The notes under the pieces were generated by a model that worked only from the letters and a program-made list of their open reading frames with translations, was not told the origin of the DNA and did not search any database. Positions 23,263 through 32,771 of a stretch of DNA of 64,000 nt are shown here, piece by piece; the first letter of the stretch is position 1, and the number at the start of each line of letters is the position of its first letter. The stretch lies in the NCBI RefSeq assembly GCF_029784165.1, contig NC_073695.1:141800748-141864747 (forward strand). Reading direction: 5' to 3'. The DNA comes from Wyeomyia smithii. Its lineage: Eukaryota; Arthropoda; Insecta; Diptera; Culicidae. The position numbers and the translations under genes were made by a program.

Positions 23263-23899
23263 TGAACAGGCCTTCCAAGAAATTAATAAGCATTTTTGAT
23301 TCTCATAAACTCTTGCATTACATTCCCATGGACAGGAATATTCTTGTCCATGCATGTTTCTTGAATTAGGAATAAATCGCGACATTCCGTTCTCACAGAC
23401 TGGTTCTGAAATAATAGCCGCGCATGTATGATTAATAAGCATTTCTTAAAGCACTCAGCAATTCTACCAATTTCAAGAGAACGATACTTTAATATTTTTT
23501 TTTCTATAGCATTCGAAGTCGAAATGCGACGCTCCGTTTCCGATGAGAACGAAACGATGACGGCCACATGGCAAATAACCTAAAATAATAATAATAATAA
23601 TGAATACCGAACGATTTCCGATTGTGTAAGTGACGCCTGTCCGCGAGTAAATTGAGCGAGACGGAAGATACAAATGCATAACTAACTAATTAAAAATGTT
23701 AGGATTAACAAGGACAGGACGAAGAATCGGACAAGAGAATTGTTTCTCTCCGACTCTTTTTGGTAGGGTAGAATTAAGTTTGAAGTTAATTATTAAAACA
23801 TTCGATTTCCAAAGTAGAATCAGTGCGGATGTTTTAATTCCCTGCACTTACAGGGACTCATCGTGCTTATCACAAGTCCCTGGCAAAGCTAAGTCTTTG
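23263..23899 (+). repeat. 5' LTR
   Basis: Begins TGAACAGGCC and ends AAGTCTTTG. It matches 42743-43376 with about ten substitutions and one T-tract length difference over 635 bp (about 98% by eye). It contains an AATAAA (about 23361), an (AAT)n run near 23588 and an internal duplication of ATTAATAAGCATTT. Small ORFs on its minus strand are not meaningful. Confidence 0.95.
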
Positions 23900-23906
23900 G
23901 ATTTTA

Positions 23907-23924
23907 TGGTGTCAGAAGTGGGAT
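23907..23924 (+). promoter_or_regulatory. Primer-binding site
   Basis: TGGTGTCAGAAGTGGGAT begins 7 nt after the 5' LTR. The leading TGG and 18-nt length are those of a site complementary to a tRNA 3' end. I believe it fits an insect tRNA-Leu, though the tRNA identity is from memory and less certain than the site. Confidence 0.8.
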
Positions 23925-24196
23925 GTAACCACTCTCTGAAGTTAATCTCAGTTCACATAACATTTATTTGACACGGCACAATACAAATTAATGTTTTACG
24001 GAGCCAATTACGTTTATTATCAGTTGTTCAACAATTAGTTATTTCAGTTATTCAATCAACAATCAGTTATTTAATCAATTGTTATTATGTGTGCGCGTTG
24101 AGTGTTCTGTGTTTGAATAATAGTGATCAGTGGTTTCTTAACGAACAAACAAATAAAAAAATTATAAACTGAGTGACATTCCTAAGTGACAAAAAG

Positions 24197-24213
24197 ATGA
24201 CGCAGCTAATTTG
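24197..24213 (+). promoter_or_regulatory. Predicted 5' coding exon and splice donor for env
   Basis: ATG followed by six sense codons and a strong donor (G|GTGAGT). The matching acceptor is at 37967/37968. The partial codon (TG) is completed by the first base of the env exon and keeps the env frame open. Errantivirus env is known to be made from spliced RNA; the exact junction is my inference. Confidence 0.6.
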
Positions 24214-24692
24214 GTGAGTACTTTGAACGTTTTAGTTTTGCTTGGCTTGAATTTATCACTAGCAGCCTTCTTGTCCGTGGCATGTTAGAGAAATCTTACG
24301 CGCGAACATTCCGACGAGTGTTTGTTGGCATATTTCGTAGAATTATTCCACGCAGCGCGGTACCAGCGCCGCGAGCGAAGGTGTTATTTTTCACCAACGG
24401 TAGCGGTGAATAAACTAAACCAACAAAACACCCGCCGTACGGCAAGTGCAAGTGTACCTACGTTTATGCAGTGTCAGCTGTTGTAACGTTGTACGGCCGT
24501 GAATGTTTTTCATGATTTTCAGATTATTTATGAAACATTTGAAACACTAATATTAAATTATTTTATTAAAACCGCACGGCAGATTCAATTTTTCTTGGTT
24601 TTTGGTTTGCTAACAGCGGTTGGCCAGCGGCAGCGGTATTGATTTTTCGGCAGTTTTCATCATCATCACATCACCGTAGCCGTAGTGATAAT

Positions 24693-24857
24693 TTTTTTTT
24701 TTTTTTTAAGGGGGGATTTGTTAGTAGCTTAAGTATTTATGATAAATATAAGTAAATAATGAGTATGTGTGTCCAATCACAAATGGTGACTTCTCAACAC
24801 TGTTAGAAATTTGTAATTTTAATTGTTAGGATTTGTTTGCTTTCGCAATTAGGACTT
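24693..24857 (-). mobile_element. 5'-truncated Juan-like jockey stub
   Basis: A T-run (poly(A) on the minus strand) followed by AAGGGGGGATTTGTTAG and so on. It is the reverse complement of the 3' UTR of the full Juan-like element at 32590-32740. It is flanked by ATAAT at 24688-24692 and 24858-24862. The host sequence on either side (GATAAT / CGGCAGTTTTCAT) is otherwise continuous leader. Confidence 0.88.
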
Positions 24858-25466
24858 ATAATCGGCAGTTTTCATTTTTTTTTCATGATTGTTCAGTCAA
24901 TTACATTTAGCAGCTTGCTTTTAAAAAACTAATTGCTTGCATTTAATACTAACCCTTTTTTTTGACATTATATTATACTGCTTTTTTTTTAATAAAACGA
25001 CACCGCTTGCAGTTAGTGTCGAATCTTATAAACCGTACTAATAGCACAGCGGCAAGCCCGGACCATCCGTAAGCGACCCGCTAAAATATCACAGATAGGC
25101 GCGAATACTAACACAAATCTAAATAACCGATAAATCAAATTAAACAAAAACCTGAATATTGAGGAAAAAATTTTAAATTCTAGATGCATTTTGTTTTTCT
25201 TTCTTAATTTTTTTCAGGATACCAGAACGTTTGTTCGAATGTTATTTCGCTTTCATATGCATTTTCTTTTAATTGCACGGATACAATATCATTTTGAGTG
25301 GGTTTCCGCTCGTTCGAGTGTATTGAACTTCGTGCATATTGGTGAATCAAGTCCGCAAGGCAAAAGGGGATAGGAAATTTTCCCGAGTGATTTTGTTTCA
25401 TCTTCTTTTTTTTTACAATAACAACTATAATAGCAAACAGATGCGCTATTAACCATAACATTATTA

Positions 25467-27152
25467 ATGACCGACCGAGTGATTCAATTGCGCGGACGTG
25501 AGATTAGGTTTACTGAACCGGCATTTGACGCCGTGCGTAGGAACCGATTTTACAAAGGATCGCAAAGGAGATCAAATTCAGTCACTGATACTGATTTTCT
25601 CACCCTGAATCAATCACGGATTCAAAGAACCGTACCGTCAGCTTTCATTAACGCAGAATTAAGAGCACCAAGTTCGGTAAGCAGTTCACGCACCAACCAA
25701 GTGCTATCGTCAACACGATTTGGCGAGACAGAGGAGGCAGAGATCTATAGAGAACAGCAAAGATTAATTTACGTAAGAAATAGTTTAGGAAATTTTGACA
25801 GCGGGTCAGATAGCAGTGACGAGGACCCAAACGAGACAGCAGCTCAGGAACAATTACAAGTACTAAAACAAAACTTTCTAGAAGCGAGTCGAGAATTTGA
25901 GGAGACACTTAGAAAACTCAAATTTGGCGAAAACATCCCAGACGATATGGCTTATGAATTTCCAAAAGCCGATGCATTGCAATGCATCCCCGAATTTAAT
26001 GGGTCTAAGGACGAGCTAGAGGCGTTCCTCTACCACGTTCAACATTTCGCAGACGAGATTCCCGAGAATGAACCTCAGACTGCATTAATATATGTAGTTT
26101 TATTAAAATTAAAAGGCAAGGCTGCAGCAGCATTGCCACGAATTAGGGCAGTAACCTGGCCAGCAGTCAAGCGAAATCTGATAAAAGAATTCGGGACTGT
26201 GCAGGCGATAGAAGTTGTGATAAAGCAAATTGAGACGTTACGACAGGAGCCAAACAAAGAATTTAACTCATACAAAAGACGCGCTTCAGATATAAAAGAA
26301 TTATTAGATGTATATGAAGACGGTGGAGGTAACTCCGCCATGGAAAAAAGTCTCCGATTGCACTTCATAGGAGGTTTAAGAAATAATCACTTGAAACAGA
26401 TGGCCCGTGGCAAGCGAAATTTGAGCTTGGATGGACTTATGGAATTTTTAGAAGAACAGTGCGAGGAATGTGAGCAGCTCGCTGACATAGAAAACAGAAT
26501 GCGTGGTCTCGATTTACTCGAGCGGCAGCAAGGCGCGCAAGGAAGACGGTGGCAATCTAGCCCGCCGAACAATAACGCTCGCCAAAGAGAAAATTCGAAT
26601 GGTAATAGACCTTATCAAAACAATTTCAATAGCCAGAACAAAAACAATCAACGGCGAGACAATAATTTTCGCCGCGAAGATTATCAAGGGGCTAATTACG
26701 CAACAAATGCTCGCGATAACGGTGGGCGACAAAATTTTGAAAATAATGAGCGTTCTTGGAGACAAAATTCAGAAAATTATCCAGGACCGCCACCGGCAAA
26801 TAGAAATAACAGAAATCAAAATAGAGACAGCCCGAGGTATGACAATTACGACCAAAATAATCAGAGAAACAACAACTATTCTCGAGACAATCGAAGACAA
26901 AATAATGGGTGGAACCGCAACACACGCGGGTCGCCACCGTGGAACGGGATAGTTAACAATCGCGCGTCACAGGCTTGGCGATACGAGCCAGGGTACGCAT
27001 CAAATCGGGAACATAATAATAGCAACAATGTGAATGGTCCCAGAGCAGGAACATCTGGTAGCAATAATTACCATACTAACAGTCACGGCTACAATGGCGG
27101 TTATAATCAGTCAGGCCAATATTATAATCAACATCATCAACCAAAAAACTAA
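25467..27152 (+). CDS. gag: Gag polyprotein of the LTR element
   Basis: An intact 561-codon ORF starting MTDRVIQLRGREIRF. Residues about 170-350 form the capsid-like domain (IPEFNGSKDELEAFLYHVQ; EFGTVQAIEVVIKQIE; RLHFIGGLRNNHLKQMA), the usual retrotransposon Gag fold. The last 200 residues are Asn/Arg/Gly-rich (QNNFNSQNKNNQRR; repeated YDNYDQNN, NRNNRNQNR patterns) and contain no CCHC zinc knuckle, as in Drosophila gypsy. The basic tail presumably replaces the knuckle in RNA binding. It ends at TAA 27150-27152, directly at the slippery heptamer that leads into pol. This is the only uninterrupted structural gene of the element. Confidence 0.92.
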   Translation: MTDRVIQLRGREIRFTEPAFDAVRRNRFYKGSQRRSNSVTDTDFLTLNQSRIQRTVPSAFINAELRAPSSVSSSRTNQVLSSTRFGETEEAEIYREQQRLIYVRNSLGNFDSGSDSSDEDPNETAAQEQLQVLKQNFLEASREFEETLRKLKFGENIPDDMAYEFPKADALQCIPEFNGSKDELEAFLYHVQHFADEIPENEPQTALIYVVLLKLKGKAAAALPRIRAVTWPAVKRNLIKEFGTVQAIEVVIKQIETLRQEPNKEFNSYKRRASDIKELLDVYEDGGGNSAMEKSLRLHFIGGLRNNHLKQMARGKRNLSLDGLMEFLEEQCEECEQLADIENRMRGLDLLERQQGAQGRRWQSSPPNNNARQRENSNGNRPYQNNFNSQNKNNQRRDNNFRREDYQGANYATNARDNGGRQNFENNERSWRQNSENYPGPPPANRNNRNQNRDSPRYDNYDQNNQRNNNYSRDNRRQNNGWNRNTRGSPPWNGIVNNRASQAWRYEPGYASNREHNNSNNVNGPRAGTSGSNNYHTNSHGYNGGYNQSGQYYNQHHQPKN

Positions 27153-27192
27153 ATAGTGGGGGCCTCGTCAGCAATGCAAACCGAGCGCCCCA
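27143..27192 (+). promoter_or_regulatory. Gag-pol -1 ribosomal frameshift signal
   Basis: The heptamer A AAA AAC (27143-27149) lies in the gag zero frame immediately before the gag stop. A -1 slip continues into the frame that is open through 27254 and all of protease. Seven bases on, TGGGG (27157-27161) pairs with CCCCA (27188-27192). Inside it CTCG (27164-27167) pairs with CGAG (27182-27185), closing a 14-nt loop. Heptamer type, spacing and downstream stem all match known retroviral -1 sites. Confidence 0.82.
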
Positions 27193-28347
27193 AAGAGCAT
27201 TAGGAATAAGTAATTTTAATAAGATTGACACCGGACTACAAAGTCATGGTATCATGGATTCATTCGCGAAAGAATATTTTAATGATGATTTTGCAGAAAT
27301 ATGCGAGAATGTTGACTGGCGGAGATGTACCAATGAACCCAGCAACATAGAAATTTCCGACTGGGAGACAGTGTGTAACCACATACGAGACAATAGTGTC
27401 TGTGTGGTTAAACGAATTTATTTTGATGTCAGCCAACACCTTATGATTACATTGCTGGTACGGCAAAATGTGCAGCAAACATTAAATTTTATCCTAGATA
27501 CGGGCGCATGTGCGAATATGTTAAGTGCACATGTAGTAAGACGATTCAATGTATCAATTAACACGCGAAACACTAATACTTTTGAGGGTATCGGACGTGA
27601 AGTCGTAAAGACTTTAGGAACCGTCATCCTAGATTTAATCGTCGGAGATTTTCTAATCCCGACCGAATTTCACATATTAAATGATTTGCCATCTGACGGA
27701 ATAATCGGCGTTGAATTTTTGAAGAAGCATACCCTACAAGTAGGAAATAATTTCGATTACATCGTTTTCAAAAAGTATGGAAATACAGGTCCAGACGATA
27801 TGAGCCCATGGAGCGTGCCAAAGGAAGAAGTCCTTAGCCGGCATGTTTATTTAGCAGCTCGAAATAGGGTGCTAGTACAAAATGAATTGCGAGACATTTT
27901 CACTATAGACGGAGAGAAATCAATTGAATCAAACGACATGAGTTGTGAAGAGCACCTCACCCGCCGTGACGAAATACCAGAAGACAATGTATTAAATTCA
28001 GAGAACATACTAATGCGCGAAGTAAACCTAGACTCAAGGCTCGATTGTGACCTATTGGAGCACAAGTTGACACCGGAGTCAAGAGGCATGGAACGTATCA
28101 GAAAATTACGACAGGTGTTAGACTTAGCCCATTTATCTGACTCAGAATTCGAAATAATCAAAACAATTGTGGAAAATTATGCAGATGTTTTCTTTTTTGA
28201 GGGCGACAGGCTAACTATTACTGACGCCGCGACACATAGGATTGAAACTTCATCTGAGATTCCAATTAATAAGCGGCAATACCGATTTTCTGAGGCTACG
28301 AAAGTGCACATAAATAAAGAAATCGAAGAAATGAAGGCGCAAGGCAT
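27149..28347 (+). pseudogene. pol: Pol, N-terminal part: protease and start of reverse transcriptase
   Basis: Entered by -1 frameshifting from gag; the first in-frame Met is only at 27254. The retropepsin shows LDTGACANML (catalytic Asp near residue 82 of the 27254 frame) and the downstream SDGIIGVEFLKKH flap/dimer region. A linker follows, then the RT N-terminus (INKRQYRFSEATKVHINKE, EEMKAQGI). The reading is cut at 28347 by the Juan-like insertion and resumes in frame at 32772. This part has no internal break; the gene as a whole is dead. Confidence 0.9.
28339..28347. repeat. Target-site duplication of the Juan-like element, left
   Basis: GCAAGGCAT, repeated at 32763-32771 after the poly(A). 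Confidence 0.92.
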
Positions 28348-28548
28348 CAGTGCGTCTTGAACTGTCCTACAGATCAGACGTTTTTTCGGTTGCTTGTGGA
28401 CTGGTCTTTGACTGCCTATAGCTTCAAAGTTTGTGTTTTGTCAGTGTGTCTTTTAAAGACTACCTGAAAGTTATTTCCCATCAGTCTTTCTCAAGACTAC
28501 CTACTTTTGAATTTAACATTTGTTTTAACTTTTTTCGTATCACCTGAA

Positions 28549-29871
28549 ATGGCTGGACGGAAAAAGAAACCTCGCATCGCTGCGGGGAGGAAAAGAGAGG
28601 CATCTCTTTCTGACACATCGAGTGTCTGTAGTGACAATCCTTTTGATATTTTGCCTGAGCAAGAAGCTGGTGAAATGGAAGTTACCAATAATGAAACCAT
28701 ACAAAATATAAAATCTTTAAAAAAGGAGAAAGTTCCACCTATTGTGGTAACTATTTCTTCTGAATTTAATATATTCAAAAAGGAACTTTCAACGTTTGTT
28801 TCTGACGTTAAAGTTACCTATCAAATTGGCCGTAGAGGTGAATGCCGCTTATTAGCCGACTCAGTAAAGGGTCGTGATCGTCTTGTTCAGTATTTAACTG
28901 ACAAGATGTACAAATTTTTTACATATGACACCAAGAACGCCAAGCCGTTCAAGGTTGTCTTGAAAGGTCTCACCAACGATCAAACCGTTGATGAGATCAA
29001 ACTTACTTTAACAGAATTACTTGGCATAGCCCCTACCCAAGTAATTCTAATGAAACAAAAATCACGAGGCGAAAACAGTCAGAGAACTGGAATTTCCCTT
29101 GTTAATTATTTAATTCATTTTAACCGCAATGAGGTTAACAACTTAAAATTTTTTGAAAAAGCACATGCTTTGTATAATGTGCGTGTAAAGTGGGAAACTT
29201 ATAGGAAGTATGGCGGAGGTGAAAAGCATATCACCCAATGCCGTACTTGCCAACGTTATGGCCATGGTTCCAAATTCTGTAACATGGACCAAAAATGTCT
29301 TAATTGTGGAGACTCTTCTCACAAAAAGGACACATGTCCTGTGAAAGAGAGTAAAAATTTTCGCTGTGCGAATTGTAACGGCAACCATATGTCAAATTTT
29401 TATCAATGCCCAGTCCGTTTAGCAATTGTTAAGGCAAGGCAAGGTAAACAAAATTCAATTTCTCAATTAAAACCAACTTCAAAACAAAATTCTCCAAGCG
29501 TACCAGTGACGCATAGTTTACCTACTCCTTTGCATACCCGTTTAACTTATGCACAGGTTACAGGTAGTTCGAACATTATACCGCCTAGTGTTGGTAGTTC
29601 GAAAATGACCGTTAATATGGGTAAGCAAAACACGCTAGAAAATAATTGTACACCTATTACCCCAGCTAATATTGCTGCCGAAAATATTTTTTCTAATGTC
29701 AACTGCCTGGGGCCTATTACGGCAGGTAAACTTTCTTTTTTGCAACAGGCAATGTTCGATCTTATGAACGCCATGTTGCAGGCAAAATCAATGTTTGAAG
29801 CCATTCAAATAGGCACAAATTTTACTATTAAAATTGTTTCTAATTTAAAATTTAGCAATGATTTTAAATAA
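28549..29871 (+). CDS. Juan-like ORF1, Gag-type zinc-knuckle protein
   Basis: Intact, 440 codons from MAGRKKKPRIAAGRK. A basic N-terminal arm is followed by a middle domain (KAKPFKVVLKGL-like segment KPFKVVLKGLTNDQTVDEIK), typical of the jockey pre-zinc region. Three CCHC knuckles follow: CRTCQRYGHGSKFC, CLNCGDSSHKKDTC and CANCNGNHMSNFYQC. A Thr/Ser/Pro-rich tail and a hydrophobic C-terminus complete it. It packages element RNA. Its last 14 nt overlap the start of ORF2 (ATGATTTTAAATAA), suggesting coupled translation. Confidence 0.9.
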   Translation: MAGRKKKPRIAAGRKREASLSDTSSVCSDNPFDILPEQEAGEMEVTNNETIQNIKSLKKEKVPPIVVTISSEFNIFKKELSTFVSDVKVTYQIGRRGECRLLADSVKGRDRLVQYLTDKMYKFFTYDTKNAKPFKVVLKGLTNDQTVDEIKLTLTELLGIAPTQVILMKQKSRGENSQRTGISLVNYLIHFNRNEVNNLKFFEKAHALYNVRVKWETYRKYGGGEKHITQCRTCQRYGHGSKFCNMDQKCLNCGDSSHKKDTCPVKESKNFRCANCNGNHMSNFYQCPVRLAIVKARQGKQNSISQLKPTSKQNSPSVPVTHSLPTPLHTRLTYAQVTGSSNIIPPSVGSSKMTVNMGKQNTLENNCTPITPANIAAENIFSNVNCLGPITAGKLSFLQQAMFDLMNAMLQAKSMFEAIQIGTNFTIKIVSNLKFSNDFK

Positions 29872-32518
29872 AACAATTAAAATATTAAATTGGAATGCTC
29901 GCTCATTGAAGGCCAATGAGAATGAGCTTTTTAATTTTTTAACAGTAAATAATTGTCATATTGCAATTATTACTGGAACATTTTTGAAACCTAACATAAA
30001 ATTAAAATATGATCCCAATTACGTGGTTCATAGATATGATAGGATTCAGGGTTCCGGCGGTGGAGTTGCAATTGTTATTCATCGCCGAATCAAACATCGT
30101 GCTCTTCCCCATCTTGAGACGAAAGTTATTGAAACTTTGGGAATTGAAGTTCAAACTGAACTTGGGATTTTATTTATTGCCGCAGCATATTTACCATTTC
30201 AATGCACACGCGAGCTCAAAAATTATTTTAAAGGTGATTTACAAAAGCTCACCAGAAATCGTTCGAAATTTTTCATAATCGGCGATTTTAACGCTAAACA
30301 TCGTTCATGGAATAATTCTCAAAGTAATTCCAATGGCAAAATTTTATTCAATGATTGTTCTTCAGGATACTATTCTATTTTGTCTCCGAATAGTCCTACA
30401 TGCTTTTCTTCTGTAAGAAACCCTTCAACAATTGATTTGGTGCTGACAGATCAAAGTCATGTATGTAGTGATTTGATCACACATGCTGACTTTGATTCTG
30501 ACCATCTTCCAATAACTTTTTCTTTATCACATGAATCAGTTTTAAACCCTATGAGCTCTGTTTTTAATTATAACAAAGCTAATTGGGAAAGATACAAAAA
30601 TTATATTGAGAGAAATTTCAATAATGAGCTTGATTTGCAAAACGAAGTGAATATTGATTCCGCTTTGGAAGCATTAAAATGTGCAATTGTTGATGCCAGG
30701 AATTATTCTGTTCCAAAGGCTCAAGTGAAATTTGATTCACCAATAATTGACGAAAATCTTCAACTTCTAATTCGTTTGAAAAATGTCCGCAGACGTCAAT
30801 ATCAACGTTCTCGTGACCCTGTTTTTAAAACTATTTATAAAGATTTACAGAAAGAGATTAAACATAGATTTACTCTTCTGAGAAATCAAAATTTTGAGAC
30901 TAAAGTTGAAAAATTGAAACCATATTCAAAACCATTTTGGAAGCTGTCGAAGATTCTTAAGAAACCTTCAAAGCCTATTCCAGTTTTAAAAGATGGTGAA
31001 CGTTTTCTTGTATCCAATGAACAAAAGGCTCAAAGACTTGCTCAGCAGTTTGAGAGTGTTCATAACTCAAATTTGAATTTTGTGAGTCCAATTGAAAATG
31101 AAGTCACACGTCAATTTGATTTAATTTCTTCCCAGAATTTTTTACCTGCAGAAATAATTGAAACTAACTTGAATGAGATTAAATCAATTATTTAAAATTT
31201 CAAAAATATGAAGGCACCTGGTGACGATGGAATCTTTAATATACTAATCAAACATCTCCCTGAGAGCACAATGGATTTTTTAGTGAAAATTTTCAATTGC
31301 TGCTTCAAAATTGCATATTTTCCCAAATTATGGAAAAATGCAAAAATTACTCCCATTTTAAAACCGGATAAGAACCCAGCTGAAGTTTCAAGTTATCGAC
31401 CAATCAGTTTGCTTTCTTCAATAAGTAAACTGTTTGAGAGAGTTATTCTTAACAGAATGATGTCACACATCAACGAAAATTCAATTTTTGCAAATGAACA
31501 GTTTGGATTTCGCCATGGGCATTCCACAACTCATCAATTGCTCAGAGTTACTAATATGATACGAGCTAACAAATCTGAAGGTTATTCCACTGGAGCTGCT
31601 CTTTTAGACATAGAAAAAGCATTCGACAGTGTTTGGCATAAAGGTTTGATTGCGAAATTGCAAACTTTTAATTTTCCAATTTTCCTAATCAAAATTTTAA
31701 AAAATTATCTTACTGATCGAACTCTGCAGGTTGTCTATCAGAATTCAAAATCTGATAGATTTCCTGTCAGAGCAGGTGTGCCTCAAGGTTCAGTCTTGGG
31801 TCCAGTCCTGTACAACATATTCACTTCAGATCTTCCTGATTTGCCTCCAGGATGCACAAAGTCATTGTTCTGCGATGACACAAGCATTTCCGTAAAAGAA
31901 AAAAGTCTTCGTGTCATATGCAGTCGATTGCAGAAAAGTTTAGATATTTTTTCTTCCTACTTGCAAAAGTGGAAAATCTCTCCCAATGCTTCTAAAACTC
32001 AAATGATAATTTTTCCGCATAAGCCTAGGGCTTCTTTCCTCAAGCCAAACAATAATCACGTTGTCAAGATGAATGGGGTTATTTTAAGTTGGTCCGACAA
32101 GGTTAAGTACTTGGGACTAATTTATGATAAAAAACTTATTTTCAAAGAGCACATTGAGAGTATACAAGCCAAGTGCATCAAATATACGAGATGTTTATAT
32201 CCTCTCATTAACAGGAATTCTAAACTTTGTTTAAAGAACAAACTTTTGATTTACAAACAAATTTTTAAACCAGCAATGCTTTATGCTGTACCGATCTGGT
32301 CAAGTTGCTGTTCAACAAGGAAGAAAACGCTCCAAAGGATTCAGAATAAAATTCTGAAAATGATTTTGAAGCGTCCTCCTTGGTTTGGTACACTCGAATT
32401 ACATAGACTTACTGGTGTTGAACCATTAGAAGCTATGTCAAATAAAATTGTTAACAATTTTCGACAAAAATCGTTGCAATCCTCAATTGCTACGATAAGC
32501 TCTCTTTATAGCCAATAA
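29858..32518 (+). pseudogene. Juan-like ORF2: endonuclease and reverse transcriptase
   Basis: About 886 codons. The endonuclease comes first (LNWNARSLKANENELFNFL, GSGGGVAIVI, FFIIGDFNAKHRSW, DSDHLPI), then the RT (KPDKNPAEVSSYRPISLLSS, AFDSVWHKGL, GVPQGSVLGPVLYNIFTSD) and a thumb ending near RIQNKILKMILK. The catalytic box reads FCDD instead of the common FADD; Cys is tolerated in some relatives, so I do not call it a lesion. A single in-frame TAA at 31193-31195 (NEIKSII-stop-NFKNMKAPG) splits the ORF; the downstream part stays in the same frame. Confidence 0.9.
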
Positions 32519-32762
32519 GTTAGCAATTAAGTTAGTTGTAAGTTTACTTCCCCTTTTCTGACAAGTAGGTTTAAATCCCTACGAATGATAAGTCCTAATT
32601 GCGAAAGCAAACAAATCCTAACAATTAAAATTACAAATTTCTAACAGTGTTGAGCAGTCACCATTTGTGATTGGACACACATACTCATTATTTACTAATA
32701 TTTATCATAAATACTTAAGCTACTAACAAATCCCCCCTTAAAAAAAAAAAAAAAAAAAAAAA

Positions 32763-32771
32763 GCAAGGCAT
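32763..32771. repeat. Target-site duplication of the Juan-like element, right
   Basis: GCAAGGCAT directly after the poly(A) tract. Host pol coding resumes in frame right after it. Confidence 0.92.

Larger units (their letters stand above)
23925..25466 (+). other. Long gag leader with predicted env leader exon
   Basis: A 1.5-kb untranslated leader. About 45 bp near 23965-24010 match the inverted 3' terminus of the RNase H LINE family. An ATG at 24197 opens six codons plus two bases and then meets a consensus splice donor, TTG|GTGAGT (24213/24214). A jockey-type stub occupies 24693-24857. Pyrimidine-rich stretches lie near 25195-25215 and 25396-25415. Confidence 0.6.
28348..32762 (+). mobile_element. 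Juan-like jockey-clade LINE, full length
   Basis: A 4.4-kb element with a short 5' UTR from CAGTGCGTC, ORF1 (28549-29871), ORF2 (29858-32518), a 3' UTR and a poly(A) of about 24 nt (32739-32762). It is flanked by the 9-bp duplication GCAAGGCAT. It lies in sense orientation within the reverse transcriptase of the LTR element. ORF2 lacks RNase H, as jockey elements do, and its sequence resembles the mosquito Juan family. One nonsense codon in ORF2 is the only obvious defect, so the insertion is young. Confidence 0.92.

Noticed and set aside
23263..23899. The 635-bp repeated block as an independent SINE or MITE
   Set aside because: Only two copies exist here, in the same orientation, with a primer site after one and a polypurine tract before the other, so they are LTRs.
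28507..28548. Upstream extension of the Juan-like ORF1
   Set aside because: It starts at a non-ATG codon; the first ATG at 28549 fits the basic N-terminus of jockey ORF1 proteins.
31916..31960. FCDD instead of FADD in the Juan-like RT as an inactivating change
   Set aside because: The variable residue before the two aspartates is not catalytic and Cys occurs in relatives as far as I recall.
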